The notes beneath the pieces are model-generated. The model searched no databases. It worked only from the letters and a program-made list of their open reading frames with translations, and was not told where the DNA came from. DNA of 64,000 nt, from assembly GCF_002706425.1 (NCBI RefSeq), contig NZ_CP017713.1, positions 1,426,001 to 1,490,000 of the forward strand. The letters are read 5' to 3'. This stretch comes from Loigolactobacillus coryniformis subsp. coryniformis KCTC 3167 = DSM 20001. GTDB lineage: Bacteria > Bacillota > Bacilli > Lactobacillales > Lactobacillaceae. Made by a program: the position numbers and the translations under genes. Shown piece by piece: positions 8,969-17,054 of the stretch (positions within the stretch are counted from its first letter, which is position 1; each line of letters begins with the position of its first letter).

Positions 8969-9340
8969 TTATTTCCAGAATTGAATCGTGAGTGTTCCGA
9001 TGTCGTGGTGCTCAGCATCAGTGATCAACTCAACTGTAACTGTGATCTCACTATTTTCAGTGATATGTTTTTTATAATCATTGGCCGCAGCGGCACTAGT
9101 TTTCTGGAACATTTTTTGAAAAAATTTAGGCAGATCGGTGATTGGTGCCGTGACGCTAACCGCTTCATCTGGCGCGTATAATTTAAGTAGTTGAAAAACT
9201 TCACTATCAACGATCAAATCATCGACAAACGCGGGTTGGGCGGCAAATTTTAATTGTAACGTACTGGGATTGATCAACGTCTCGATCTGATCACCATGTT
9301 CTTCGACAACCTGCAAAATATTACGTAACTTTCTTTTCAA
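8969..9340 (-). CDS. Hypothetical protein, 123 residues
   Basis: Not recognised. It is an acidic soluble protein without membrane segments. The N-terminus is a basic helix (MKRKLRNILQVVEEHGDQIETLI), and the C-terminal half has alternating hydrophobic strands (EITVTVELITDAEHHDIGTLTIQFW). It is convergent with the SDR gene, ending 8 bases from it, and divergent from the dehydrogenase gene beyond a 292-base gap. It is probably a genuine single-gene unit. Confidence 0.55.
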   Translation of the reverse strand: MKRKLRNILQVVEEHGDQIETLINPSTLQLKFAAQPAFVDDLIVDSEVFQLLKLYAPDEAVSVTAPITDLPKFFQKMFQKTSAAAANDYKKHITENSEITVTVELITDAEHHDIGTLTIQFWK

Positions 9341-9632
9341 AAAATCGCCCTCTTTTTCATTTCTGTGATTGACCTTAATATAGCATTTTTCAAGGGTTTT
9401 GCAAGTGAAGTCCTAGCGAATAATGTTAGAATAAAGGTAGTTATGAAGAATTTAGGTAGTTCTGGCGGGGGCGTGTAGTTAGTTGCTATCAACATTTTTG
9501 TCGTCGTTCAAAGGCGCAAGCTTATTGTTATGCTGGGTATTTATTATTGCTGATAAAAGCTACGCGCGTCTGGGAATTTGTTAGTAGATTGTGCAAAAAC
9601 AATCCGTTAAGTCCGATAGAGGAGTGAATTAT

Positions 9633-10505
9633 ATGCAAAAAATTGGTTTTATTGGTACTGGCGTCATGGGCACAGGTATCATCAAAAATTTATTGAAGGC
9701 TAATTTTCCGGTCACAGTTTATAATCGTACTAAGGCTCATGCTGCAGCGGTATTGGCCAGTGGCGCAACTTGGGCAGATAGTCCTTGTGAAGTAGCCGCT
9801 AGCAGTGATATTACGATCACGATGGTCGGCTATCCCCAGGATGTTGAAGCGGTTTATTATGGGGATGAAGGTATTTTTGCTGGTGCGAATACTGGCAGCA
9901 TTGTGGTGGATATGACGACAAGTACGCCAACTTTGGCGCAGCGGATTGCCGCAACGGCAATTACACGTGATATCCAAGCGGTTGACGCTCCAGTATCCGG
10001 TGGTGATATTGGCGCCAAAAACGGTACGCTGACGATCATGGCCGGTGGCGTTCAATCGACGTATGAACAGTTAGTGCCGCTATTTAAGGTGATCGGGCAA
10101 AGTTATCATCTGTTTGGTGGTGCAGGTAAGGGCCAGCATGCTAAAATGGCCAATCAGATCATGATCGCGGGAACCATGACTGGGATGACCGAAATGTTGG
10201 TCTACGCTAAAAAGGCTGGCTTAAGCTTACCGGACATAATTGAAACACTTAGCGCTGGCGGTGCTGCTAACTGGAGCTTGACTAATTACGGGCCACGTAT
10301 TTTAGCCCATGATTATACACCTGGCTTTTTTGCAAAGCATTTTCTGAAGGATCTACGAATCGCTTTAGATGAAGCACAGAAGCAACAGTTGGATCTGCCT
10401 GCGACTAAGGCTGCTGCAGAGTTGTACCGGCGTTTGGTGGAAGACAAAGCGTTGGGTGATGATGGCACACAGGCGCTAGTCAAGTTATGGTGGACAGCTG
10501 AATAA
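9633..10505 (+). CDS. NAD(P)-dependent beta-hydroxyacid dehydrogenase (HIBADH family)
   Basis: Cytosolic oxidoreductase of 290 residues, related to 3-hydroxyisobutyrate and tartronate-semialdehyde reductases. It has the dinucleotide fold GFIGTGVMGTGIIKNL, the substrate-binding motif DAPVSGGDIGAKNGTL and the catalytic-lysine region GGAGKGQHAKMANQ. The ATG at 9633 follows GATAGAGGAG; an upstream in-frame TTG lacks a ribosome site. It is a single gene closed by a terminator. The exact substrate cannot be read from sequence; succinate-semialdehyde or glyoxylate-type reductases are close alternatives. Confidence 0.85.
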   Translation: MQKIGFIGTGVMGTGIIKNLLKANFPVTVYNRTKAHAAAVLASGATWADSPCEVAASSDITITMVGYPQDVEAVYYGDEGIFAGANTGSIVVDMTTSTPTLAQRIAATAITRDIQAVDAPVSGGDIGAKNGTLTIMAGGVQSTYEQLVPLFKVIGQSYHLFGGAGKGQHAKMANQIMIAGTMTGMTEMLVYAKKAGLSLPDIIETLSAGGAANWSLTNYGPRILAHDYTPGFFAKHFLKDLRIALDEAQKQQLDLPATKAAAELYRRLVEDKALGDDGTQALVKLWWTAE

Positions 10506-10518
10506 GTGTTGAGCAGTG

Positions 10519-10549
10519 GAACTACGGCTAAAAAGTCGTAGTTTTTTTG
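10519..10549 (+). terminator. Terminator after the HIBADH-family gene
   Basis: AACTACG and CGTAGTT form a stem around GCTAAAAAGT, followed by seven T residues. Confidence 0.85.
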
Positions 10550-10566
10550 TTAGCGACAATTAATTA

Positions 10567-10594
10567 TTAGACTTAGTTGGTGGCATGGTATAAT
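10567..10594 (+). promoter_or_regulatory. Promoter with extended -10 before the small membrane ORF and MFS gene
   Basis: TTAGAC (10567-10572) and TATAAT (10589-10594) are separated by 16 bp, with TGG directly before the -10 (extended -10). Confidence 0.6.
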
Positions 10595-10674
10595 ATGGCT
10601 TGGTCTTATTTGGCGCCGTCGATTTCAATCAACGACCTGATTTGTACAGACTTTTACGATAGAGGAGTGGGATA

Positions 10675-10839
10675 ATGCAATTGATATCGAAAACAACTTA
10701 TTCAATTTTTTTGGCTGGCATAATTTTACTTTTATTAGGGCTCGCTCGGCAATTGACGCCGTTATGGATCGCCGGCTTGGCGTTATTGATCGTGAGCCTG
10801 ACCCAATTTCAACGACAACGGCGGGCACATAAAAAATGA
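10675..10839 (+). CDS. Small membrane protein, 54 residues
   Basis: An ATG with a strong Shine-Dalgarno (TAGAGGAGTGG) opens a 54-codon frame. The product has two hydrophobic segments (about residues 10-22 and 28-42) and ends in a basic tail (FQRQRRAHKK). Its stop overlaps the ATG of the following MFS gene (ATGA), so the two are translationally coupled. No family was recognised. The coupling suggests an accessory subunit or a leader for transporter expression. Confidence 0.65.
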   Translation: MQLISKTTYSIFLAGIILLLLGLARQLTPLWIAGLALLIVSLTQFQRQRRAHKK

Positions 10840-12004
10840 GCGGGCAGTCAATTAAACTCCGCTGGTTATTGTTGGCTAATCTGTTGATCAATGCCGGCGC
10901 CGCCTTTATGTGGCCCTTAACAACGATTTATTTGCACGATGATCTTGGTGAAAGCTTGACGACGGCCGGGCTTGTTTTGTTGGTCATGTCGTTATTGATG
11001 ATCGTTGGGAATTTTGTTGGCGGTCAGTTGTTTGATCGTTGGCGGCCTTATGAAACAGCTTTGATCAGTACAGGTATTTCGCTAGCCGCCTTGATTGGCC
11101 TAATTTTCACGGGTGGCCATTTTTCGCACTATTTCTAATCATCGTTGGTTTTGGTGATGGAATCAATATGACTGTGCTCAACGCTTATGCGGCGCAGGAT
11201 ACCAGTCATGAGCGGCGCTATGTTTTTAATTTGATTTATATGGCGCTTAATTTAGGTATTGTGATCGGCACGCTAACGGTGGGCTATTTATATGCTAGTG
11301 GAATTCGTTACGTTTTTGCGGTCGCCGGATTATGTTATTTACTATTATTACTGATCATTGCGTTGACTTTTCGCGTGCCGATCAAGGCCAAAAGTGACCA
11401 GGCAGTAACCCAACCACTTAAATTAAAATCAGACCAACGCTGGCTGTTATTAGTTTTATGTGGACTGACTTTCGTTATTTATGCAAGTTATGCGCTGTGG
11501 GAAAGTGTGGTCTCCGTTCATTTGACTAGCTTACACATTCCGTTTCACTATTATAGCTTGTTGTGGACGATCAATGGCTTACTGATCGTTTTTGGCCAAC
11601 CGGTGGTGACCCATTTTGGTGCGCGATTTGCTTTGCCAAAAGTGGTGATGCTTGGTGTGACACTGTTTGCAGCATCGTTTTTTTGCTTGATCTATGCGCA
11701 AACATACGCCGGTTTTGTGGTGGCGATGCTCGTGCTGACGATCGGTGAAATGCTCGGTAATCCGCTGATTCCGGTATGGGTCGATACGCTAGCGAGTGCC
11801 GATCAAAAAGGCCGCCTGCAAGGGGACTTAAACATGGCCATTTCACTTGGTCGTGCGTTTGGCCCCTTGATTGGCGGTCTACTAGTTGATTTCTTTTCTT
11901 ATGGCTTGCTGTTTAGCTTAGCCGGTGGCAGTATTTTAGTCATGCTGCTGGGGGTGCTTATCGTTTGGCGGCGGCAAAATCTGCATCCGTCAACGCATAA
12001 ATAG
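10836..12004 (+). pseudogene. MFS transporter, apparently broken by a one-base deletion
   Basis: Major facilitator superfamily exporter of about 389 residues if repaired. The first frame (10836-11138) encodes three transmembrane segments, including the MFS loop 2-3 region GGQLFDRWRPYE. It stops soon after TGGHFSHYF. The other frame continues directly as FLIIVGFGDGINMTVLNAYA through the remaining helices to 12004. Adding one T to the run of five at 11120-11124 would restore GGHFFALFLIIVGFG and a full-length protein. It is coupled to the upstream 54-residue ORF. It is either a recent loss-of-function mutation or a homopolymer sequencing error. Confidence 0.85.
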
Positions 12005-12185
12005 CTTCGGTAACGGTTTGGCCTTTAAATTGCCGGGCGTTACACAAAATGCCTTCTTGGCGCATGCCAATTTTTTGCATGACTCGACCTGAGCGGCTAT
12101 TAGCAGTGTAGTGACGTGCTTCGATTCGTTTCAGGTGTAATGTACTGAAGCCAAGCTCGATCAATGCCCGGCAAGCCTGTACGTG
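11958..12185 (-). pseudogene. C-terminal remnant of a RimJ/RimL-type GNAT acetyltransferase
   Basis: The minus-strand frame encodes HVQACRALIELGF, HLKRIEARHYTANSRSG and VMQKIGMRQEG. This is the classic C-terminal acetyl-CoA binding half of ribosomal-protein-type acetyltransferases (NxxSxxVMxKxGM). An in-frame stop (12186-12188) precedes it and no N-terminal half remains, so about 75 of the usual 170-180 residues survive. Its 3' end overlaps the tail of the convergent MFS gene by 47 bases. It is a decayed gene. Confidence 0.75.
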
Positions 12186-12236
12186 TCAATTTGGATAAAT
12201 AATTAATATTTAAAAGTGAGGTCGTGGCGTAACTTG

Positions 12237-13352
12237 ATGCAACAATGGTCACAAACAAAAATCAAAGCCTTTCAAAAGGCGTTATTAACTTGGTACGATC
12301 GGGAAAAGCGTGATCTACCTTGGCGGCGTGATCATGATCCCTACCATATTTGGGTTTCGGAGATCATGCTGCAACAGACGCAAGTGCAGACGGTGATCCC
12401 TTATTATCAGCGCTTTATGGCTGCTTTTCCGACGGTCACGGACTTGGCTCAAGCTCCGGAAGCCGCGCTGCTACAGGCGTGGGCTGGCTTAGGCTATTAT
12501 TCACGTGTGCGTAATATGCAAAAAGCGGCACAACAGATCGTCACTGATTATCAAGGTGTCTGGCCACAAACGGCGGCTGAATTAGAACAATTGGTTGGTA
12601 TCGGGCCTTATACCGCCGGCGCGATCGCCAGTATCGCGTTTAACCAGCCAGAGCCGGCAATCGATGGGAATGCGTTTCGCGTTTTTGCCCGCTTATTTGA
12701 GATCGACGCCGATATTGCTAAGCCGCAGTCACGGCAGATCTTTTATGATGTGATCAAAGAAGTTATTTCGGTTGAGCGACCAGGGGACTTTAATCAGGCG
12801 ATCATGGACCTTGGTTCCAGTTACATGACGGCAAAAAATCCCGATAGTGCTCATTCACCGGTGCGTGAATTCAATCAAGCTTATTTGGATGGGAAAGAGT
12901 TAGACTATCCAGTTAAGTCGAAAAAACCACGGCCAGTGCCGGTAGATTATTTTGCCTTGGTGATCAAAACGCCGGCGGGCTATTTGTTTGAGCAAAGACC
13001 GGGAACGGGGATGTTAGCGGATCTCTGGACGGTTCCGTTGCTGAAATGGACAGATCTGACCACTGCACCAGAGGAATTATTATTACCCGAGTTAGTCACA
13101 CTAGCTGGCCAACAATTTACCGCTAATACACAGATCAAATTGATCCCAGCGTTGATTGGCGGCCGACCGGTGACGCATACCTTTACTCATCAAAAATGGC
13201 AGATCACCTTGCTATACGCTGAGTTAGCCCATGTTCCTGATCTCAGTTACTTTCCGGGGCGAGTCGTAGCGCCGGCGGCTTTTAATGAATTGGCCCAACC
13301 TAAAGTACAATTGAAGATCTGGCAACGCTATCAACAATTAAGTGAGTTATAA
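12237..13352 (+). CDS. mutY: A/G-specific adenine glycosylase MutY, lacking the Fe-S cluster cysteines
   Basis: Removes adenine mispaired with 8-oxoguanine. The 371-residue protein has the HhH-GPD core with catalytic Glu in VSEIMLQQTQVQTVIPYY, the helix-hairpin-helix LVGIGPYTAGAIASIAF and the essential Asp in AIDGNAFRVFARL. It also carries the C-terminal NUDIX-like 8-oxoG recognition domain. The region that normally holds Cys-X6-Cys-X2-Cys-X5-Cys reads MTAKNPDSAHSPVREFN, so all four ligands are replaced. Clusterless MutY proteins are known in some lactobacilli. An in-frame GTG at 12216 is an alternative start. Confidence 0.93.
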   Translation: MQQWSQTKIKAFQKALLTWYDREKRDLPWRRDHDPYHIWVSEIMLQQTQVQTVIPYYQRFMAAFPTVTDLAQAPEAALLQAWAGLGYYSRVRNMQKAAQQIVTDYQGVWPQTAAELEQLVGIGPYTAGAIASIAFNQPEPAIDGNAFRVFARLFEIDADIAKPQSRQIFYDVIKEVISVERPGDFNQAIMDLGSSYMTAKNPDSAHSPVREFNQAYLDGKELDYPVKSKKPRPVPVDYFALVIKTPAGYLFEQRPGTGMLADLWTVPLLKWTDLTTAPEELLLPELVTLAGQQFTANTQIKLIPALIGGRPVTHTFTHQKWQITLLYAELAHVPDLSYFPGRVVAPAAFNELAQPKVQLKIWQRYQQLSEL

Positions 13353-13403
13353 AAAAGAGTAAGTGCTGCACGGCAATCAGCCGTGAACACTTACTCTTTT
13401 TTT
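13351..13403. terminator. Bidirectional terminator between mutY and a small membrane-protein gene
   Basis: AAAAAAGAGTAAGTG (13351-13365) pairs with CACTTACTCTTTTTTT (13388-13403), and the loop contains a second short stem. It serves both convergent genes. Confidence 0.9.
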
Positions 13404-13588
13404 GGTTGGTCGGTCAGCATCCCGGCGCAATCTTCAAAGTAGAAGATACTGGTTACCAGAACTAACCCACATAAGCTAGTAAAAATAATTTTAAACAAGG
13501 CAATTTGCCAAGAAATTTCTAGAATTGGTAAAATAAATACGAATAGAATAACGCTAATGATCACGTTACGCCAGAACTTACGGCACAC
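13391..13588 (-). CDS. Small two-helix membrane protein, 65 residues
   Basis: Not recognised. A basic N-terminus (MCRKFWRN) leads into two strongly hydrophobic stretches (about 9-25 and 30-50). A short charged tail (TDQPKKE) overlaps the shared terminator. The start is GTG with Shine-Dalgarno AAGTGAGG, the same form used by the 99-residue gene at 6043 and near mutY. It is a monocistronic gene opposite mutY. Confidence 0.6.
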   Translation of the reverse strand: MCRKFWRNVIISVILFVFILPILEISWQIALFKIIFTSLCGLVLVTSIFYFEDCAGMLTDQPKKE

Positions 13589-13684
13589 GGTGAAGACCTC
13601 ACTTTTTTTAAAAATAAGACGCTATGTACTTTGCTGAAAGCAATCATAGCAGATAATTTTCAGTGACGCAAGCTTTTGACGAAA

Positions 13685-14491
13685 TTAGTTTTGGTAGGCC
13701 CAATGATTGATCGGACCGAACTTGTGGCCAACTTGAATTTCATTAGCAATTGCAACGTGGACAAACTTTTTGGCTGCCCGGATTGCTGACTCAATATCGC
13801 TACCTTTAGCGATTTCAGCAGTGATGCAAGCGGATAGCGAATCACCGGTACCATTGACACGATCCGTATCAATGTAAGTTTCGGTCAACCAGAAAGACTT
13901 GCCGGATTCCAAAAGAACGAAATCACGGACTTCAGCTTGGGTGCTGTCGTGATGCTGTCCTTTAACGACCACATTTCTAGCACCCATTGCTTTGATTTTC
14001 CGGGCGGCCGCTTCCATATCAGCATCAGAAGTGATCTTCATTTCTGCTAATTTCTCGGCTTCGAAGAAGTTAGGTGTGATCACGGTTGCTAAGGGAACCA
14101 ATTCTTTACGTAGGGTAGCGAAGGCACTTTCTTCTAACAGCTGTGCGCCGTGTTTTGTCATGATCACGGGATCAACGACAAGGGGACCAAAATCGTATTT
14201 TTTATAATTTTTGACGACGTTTTTGATCAAGGTGCTATCGGCCAACATCCCAGTTTTAGCCGCTAATATTTTGTAATCGTCCGCAAGATCAGCGAATTCC
14301 TGATCGATAAAGTCGGTTGGTAAAGCAATGCTAGCGTGGATGCCGTAAGAATTACCAGCCACGGCCGCCGTCATCACCGCAGCGCCATGGACTTTGCGGG
14401 CAAAAAAGGTATAAAGATCTGCTTGCATCCCCGCACTGCCATCGCTGTCGGAACCAGCAATGGTCATTACTTGTGGAAATTCATTTGCCAT
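13685..14491 (-). CDS. ThiD/PdxK-type kinase (hydroxymethylpyrimidine or pyridoxine kinase)
   Basis: Ribokinase-fold kinase of 268 residues that phosphorylates a vitamin precursor, either HMP(-P) for thiamine or pyridoxal for PLP. It has the N-terminal AGSDSDGSAGMQADLYTF, the central VVDPVIMTKHG, TPNFFEAEKL and the ATP/anion-hole motif GTGDSLSACITAEI. A ThiD would normally read GTGCTLS or GTGDTFS here, so the pyridoxine-kinase-like subgroup of lactobacilli is a real alternative. The ATG at 14491 lies behind AAGGTGAG. No thiamine genes or TPP riboswitch are adjacent. Confidence 0.85.
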   Translation of the reverse strand: MANEFPQVMTIAGSDSDGSAGMQADLYTFFARKVHGAAVMTAAVAGNSYGIHASIALPTDFIDQEFADLADDYKILAAKTGMLADSTLIKNVVKNYKKYDFGPLVVDPVIMTKHGAQLLEESAFATLRKELVPLATVITPNFFEAEKLAEMKITSDADMEAAARKIKAMGARNVVVKGQHHDSTQAEVRDFVLLESGKSFWLTETYIDTDRVNGTGDSLSACITAEIAKGSDIESAIRAAKKFVHVAIANEIQVGHKFGPINHWAYQN

Positions 14492-14655
14492 TTTACTCAC
14501 TCACCTTTGTCATGAATTGTATCTATTATACTTAAAATTTGCCGTTATTAATAGGGCTAGTTCTAATTATAATCTAATATAGTGGTTATTGGGAATATCC
14601 GGTATAATTAAGATAGTGAATTAGCCCAATTATGGTCGATGAGGAGCAGAACGTA

Positions 14656-15540
14656 ATGGAATTTAGTTGGATCAAAACGGATGAGCAAGAAGAAAAGGTA
14701 CGTTATTTTTTGCAGCACCATGGGGTTAGTGGGCGCTTATTTAAGCAGGTAACTGGTCAAGGACAAATTTTGATCAACGGTCGCTTAGCGGCGTCAACCG
14801 GCGTTCGTTTACAACAAAATGATCGTGTAACGATCCAATTACCACCAGAAAAAGCGGCGCAGCAGATTGCTATCAGCACACAGCCGCTAAATGTGATTTA
14901 TGCAGATGAAAATTGGTTGGTGGTGGATAAACCAGCGGATCTCTCAAGTATTCCTGGGCCCACCAACCAAACCGATACGTTGTTAAATCGGGTTCAAGGC
15001 TGGTTACAACAACAGAATAATACTGAAACGGTACCGCACGTTGTGACCCGATTGGATCGCTTTACGAGTGGGTTGGTTTTATTAGCACGCCATCGCTTTG
15101 CTCATAGTCTGATTGCTCGACAATTGACTGATCACACCTTAGATAAACGGTATTATGCGATCGTTGCGGGACATTTAACGACGACCCATGGTTTCTTGAC
15201 CCAGCCCTTAGGTCGCCAGGGTGATGAGATCCGCCGCCGAGTCATGGCCACCGGTAAACCGGCTAAGACGGAATACTGGCAAATGACTAAATTAGCTCGT
15301 GCCACTTTAGTTGAGGTAAAGTTGCATACGGGACGAACTCACCAGATCCGTGTACATTTTGCGGATCAAGGCCATCCATTGCTTGGCGATCAGCTATATG
15401 GCGGTCCGCTGGATCAAGGCATTACCCGCCAAGCTTTGCATGCCTATGAGCTTAACTTTTATGATCCATTTACTCAAACTGAACGCCATTTTACCAGTCC
15501 ATTACCGGTAGATATGCAGGCGGTATTGAAGCTGATGTAG
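14656..15540 (+). CDS. RluA/RluD-family pseudouridine synthase
   Basis: Isomerises uridine in RNA, 294 residues. An S4-like N-terminal segment (VRYFLQHHGVSGRLFKQV) precedes the catalytic domain, which carries the active-site Asp in VTRLDRFTSGLVLLARH and the family motif HTGRTHQIRVHFADQGHPLLGD. The ATG at 14656 has GAGGAG ahead of it; an earlier in-frame ATG at 14632 has no such site. It is a single gene followed by a terminator. The RNA target (rRNA or tRNA position) cannot be assigned. Confidence 0.92.
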   Translation: MEFSWIKTDEQEEKVRYFLQHHGVSGRLFKQVTGQGQILINGRLAASTGVRLQQNDRVTIQLPPEKAAQQIAISTQPLNVIYADENWLVVDKPADLSSIPGPTNQTDTLLNRVQGWLQQQNNTETVPHVVTRLDRFTSGLVLLARHRFAHSLIARQLTDHTLDKRYYAIVAGHLTTTHGFLTQPLGRQGDEIRRRVMATGKPAKTEYWQMTKLARATLVEVKLHTGRTHQIRVHFADQGHPLLGDQLYGGPLDQGITRQALHAYELNFYDPFTQTERHFTSPLPVDMQAVLKLM

Positions 15541-15559
15541 CCACAATTGCCTAAGCAGA

Positions 15560-15590
15560 CAAAAAAAGACGAGCGCACTCGTCTTTTTTG
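15560..15590 (+). terminator. Bidirectional terminator after the pseudouridine synthase gene
   Basis: AAAAAAGACGAG and CTCGTCTTTTTT flank the loop CGCA. It also closes the convergent small gene at 15598. Confidence 0.9.
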
Positions 15591-15597
15591 CTAGTCA

Positions 15598-15822
15598 TTA
15601 TTTTAAACGCTTGGAAACTTGGTAACGATTAGCAGCGGTGTCGTCAGTCTGCGCATCGGCTGCGTTAAAAATCGCGTAAGTTTCACCATCGACTTCCTTA
15701 ACGATCATTAGTTCATGTTGTTTTTGATCACGGTGAAAAATTTCTGCACTGCGCATCGCTTCATTAAAATCGTGACCGCTGGCGATCGCATCACCAGGAT
15801 TGAAAAAAACAATTTCGTTCAT
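15598..15822 (-). CDS. Hypothetical protein, 74 residues
   Basis: Not recognised. It is a small, charged soluble protein (MNEIVFFNPGDAIASGHDF; LMIVKEVDGETYAIFNAAD) with a predicted alpha/beta pattern and no membrane segment. The ATG at 15822 is chosen because AGGGAG lies 8 bases upstream; a GTG at 15831 would overlap that site. It is convergent with the pseudouridine synthase gene and shares its terminator. Confidence 0.6.
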   Translation of the reverse strand: MNEIVFFNPGDAIASGHDFNEAMRSAEIFHRDQKQHELMIVKEVDGETYAIFNAADAQTDDTAANRYQVSKRLK

Positions 15823-15952
15823 CGGCGCCACTCCCTGTATTTTATTTGGTTATCTTAATTGTAACGGAAAACGCTTTAAAAAACAGTAAACAGGTCGTTA
15901 AACTTATAAGAAAAAATCGGAGTAGAAGCATAATAACATAAATAATGTAGAC

Positions 15953-15997
15953 TGAAAGCGGGCTGACAACAAAGTAGTTGTAATTATGCCGCTTTCA
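15953..15997 (+). repeat. Inverted repeat upstream of the ribU riboswitch
   Basis: TGAAAGCGG (15953-15961) is perfectly complementary to CCGCTTTCA (15989-15997). Inside it ACAAC pairs with GTTGT. The 3' arm lies within the likely ribU promoter region (TTGTAA at 15978, TAAGCT near 16001). It could be an operator or the end of an upstream transcript; no T-run follows. Confidence 0.5.
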
Positions 15998-16030
15998 TGC
16001 TAAGCTATGTTTGTAAAAAAATTTAATAAA

Positions 16031-16150
16031 GGTTCGTCTTCAGGGCAGGGTGAAATTCCCGACCGGCGGTAATAGTCCGCGACCCATCAATTTATTGGTG
16101 GCCGAATTGGTGTGATACCAATACCGATAGTTAAAGTCTAGATAGAAGAA
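16031..16150 (+). promoter_or_regulatory. FMN riboswitch (RFN element)
   Basis: The aptamer is recognised by the conserved blocks TCTTCAGGGCAGGGTGAAAT, CCCGACCGGCGGTAATAG and AGTCCGCGACCC, followed by the distal TGGTGTGATACCAATACCGA and AGTCTAGATAGAAGAAG. It binds flavin mononucleotide. Here it precedes a transcription-terminator hairpin and the riboflavin uptake gene, so high FMN should switch riboflavin import off. Confidence 0.97.
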
Positions 16151-16185
16151 GATAGGCTTATTTTACGTAATTTAAAAATAAGACT

Positions 16186-16235
16186 AACGCTATTGAGATG
16201 CCCCTAAAAAGACATTTTGGTAGCGTTTTTATTTT
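16186..16235 (+). terminator. Expression-platform terminator of the FMN riboswitch
   Basis: AACGCTA (16186-16192) pairs with TAGCGTT (16221-16227) around a long interior, followed by a TTTTTATTTT tract. It lies between the aptamer and ribU, as expected for transcriptional control. Confidence 0.75.
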
Positions 16236-16294
16236 GCGTAAGATGAACTCACTTACCTGAGGTGAATCCTTGTAGGAGGATTTATTATGGAAAA

Positions 16295-16882
16295 ATGGGC
16301 GTCAGAAAGCTAGTCATGATCGCCATGCTAGCAGCAGTCTCTTACTTATTGATGTTGTTCAGCTTCCCGGTATTACCGGCGGCACCGTTCCTTAAGATCG
16401 ATTTTAGTAACCTACCGATCTTCTTGAGTATGTTTCTTTACGGACCAGCAGCAGGGGCGTTTACCACGCTGATCACGGGTTTATTGGACTTTATCACGCG
16501 TGGGTCTGGCCTGCCTGGCTTGATCGGTGAAGCAGCGTACTTCTTAGCGACGATGTGCTTTACACTGCCGGTCTATTATTTCTTTAAACGTGATCACAGC
16601 GTTAAAGCCAACCGGAAGAATATGTTAGCTGGTTTTGTGACGGGGACCATCTCCTTAACTATTTTTATGAGTTTAGCTAATCTCTTTGTGTTATTACCGA
16701 TTTATATGAAGTTTTCTGGTATCCAAATCAATGCTACCACACTGAATTTAGTGGCCACAACGGTTGTGCCATTTAATTTGATTAAAGGGGTGCTGGTCAG
16801 CGTTGTCTTCTTGATCGCGTATGAGCGACTGTTACCATGGCTATCACGTAAGGTATTACCACAGCAAATTAAAAAAATCTAA
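16295..16882 (+). CDS. ribU: Riboflavin ECF transporter S component RibU (start region disturbed)
   Basis: Membrane substrate-binding subunit that captures riboflavin and works with a shared EcfAA'T module not in this window. The 195-residue frame has about six hydrophobic segments (VMIAMLAAVSYLLMLFSFPV; LPIFLSMFLYGPAAGAFTTL) and the RibU-typical PFLKIDFSNLP. The well-placed ATG at 16287, six bases after AGGAGGA, reads out of frame as MEKWASES and stops. One more A in the run at 16291-16295 would join it to the main frame (MEKMGVRKL). As sequenced, translation would have to begin at the ATG at 16295. Confidence 0.9.
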   Translation: MGVRKLVMIAMLAAVSYLLMLFSFPVLPAAPFLKIDFSNLPIFLSMFLYGPAAGAFTTLITGLLDFITRGSGLPGLIGEAAYFLATMCFTLPVYYFFKRDHSVKANRKNMLAGFVTGTISLTIFMSLANLFVLLPIYMKFSGIQINATTLNLVATTVVPFNLIKGVLVSVVFLIAYERLLPWLSRKVLPQQIKKI

Positions 16883-16891
16883 ATAAATTTT

Positions 16892-16923
16892 CGGCGTACA
16901 GTTTAGCTGTGCGCCTTTTTTTG
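16892..16923 (+). terminator. Terminator after ribU
   Basis: GGCGTACAG and CTGTGCGCC form a stem with one mismatch around TTTAG, followed by a T-run. Confidence 0.85.
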
Positions 16924-17054
16924 CTTTTTTCAGGCTAACCGGTATAAAGTAAATATTGTTCTAAAATTGATTTAAAAAATACTAAACATGATTATATAAC
17001 CATAAAGACTGTAGTATAGTTGGACATACATTAGTGCGGGGCTAAATATGATTG

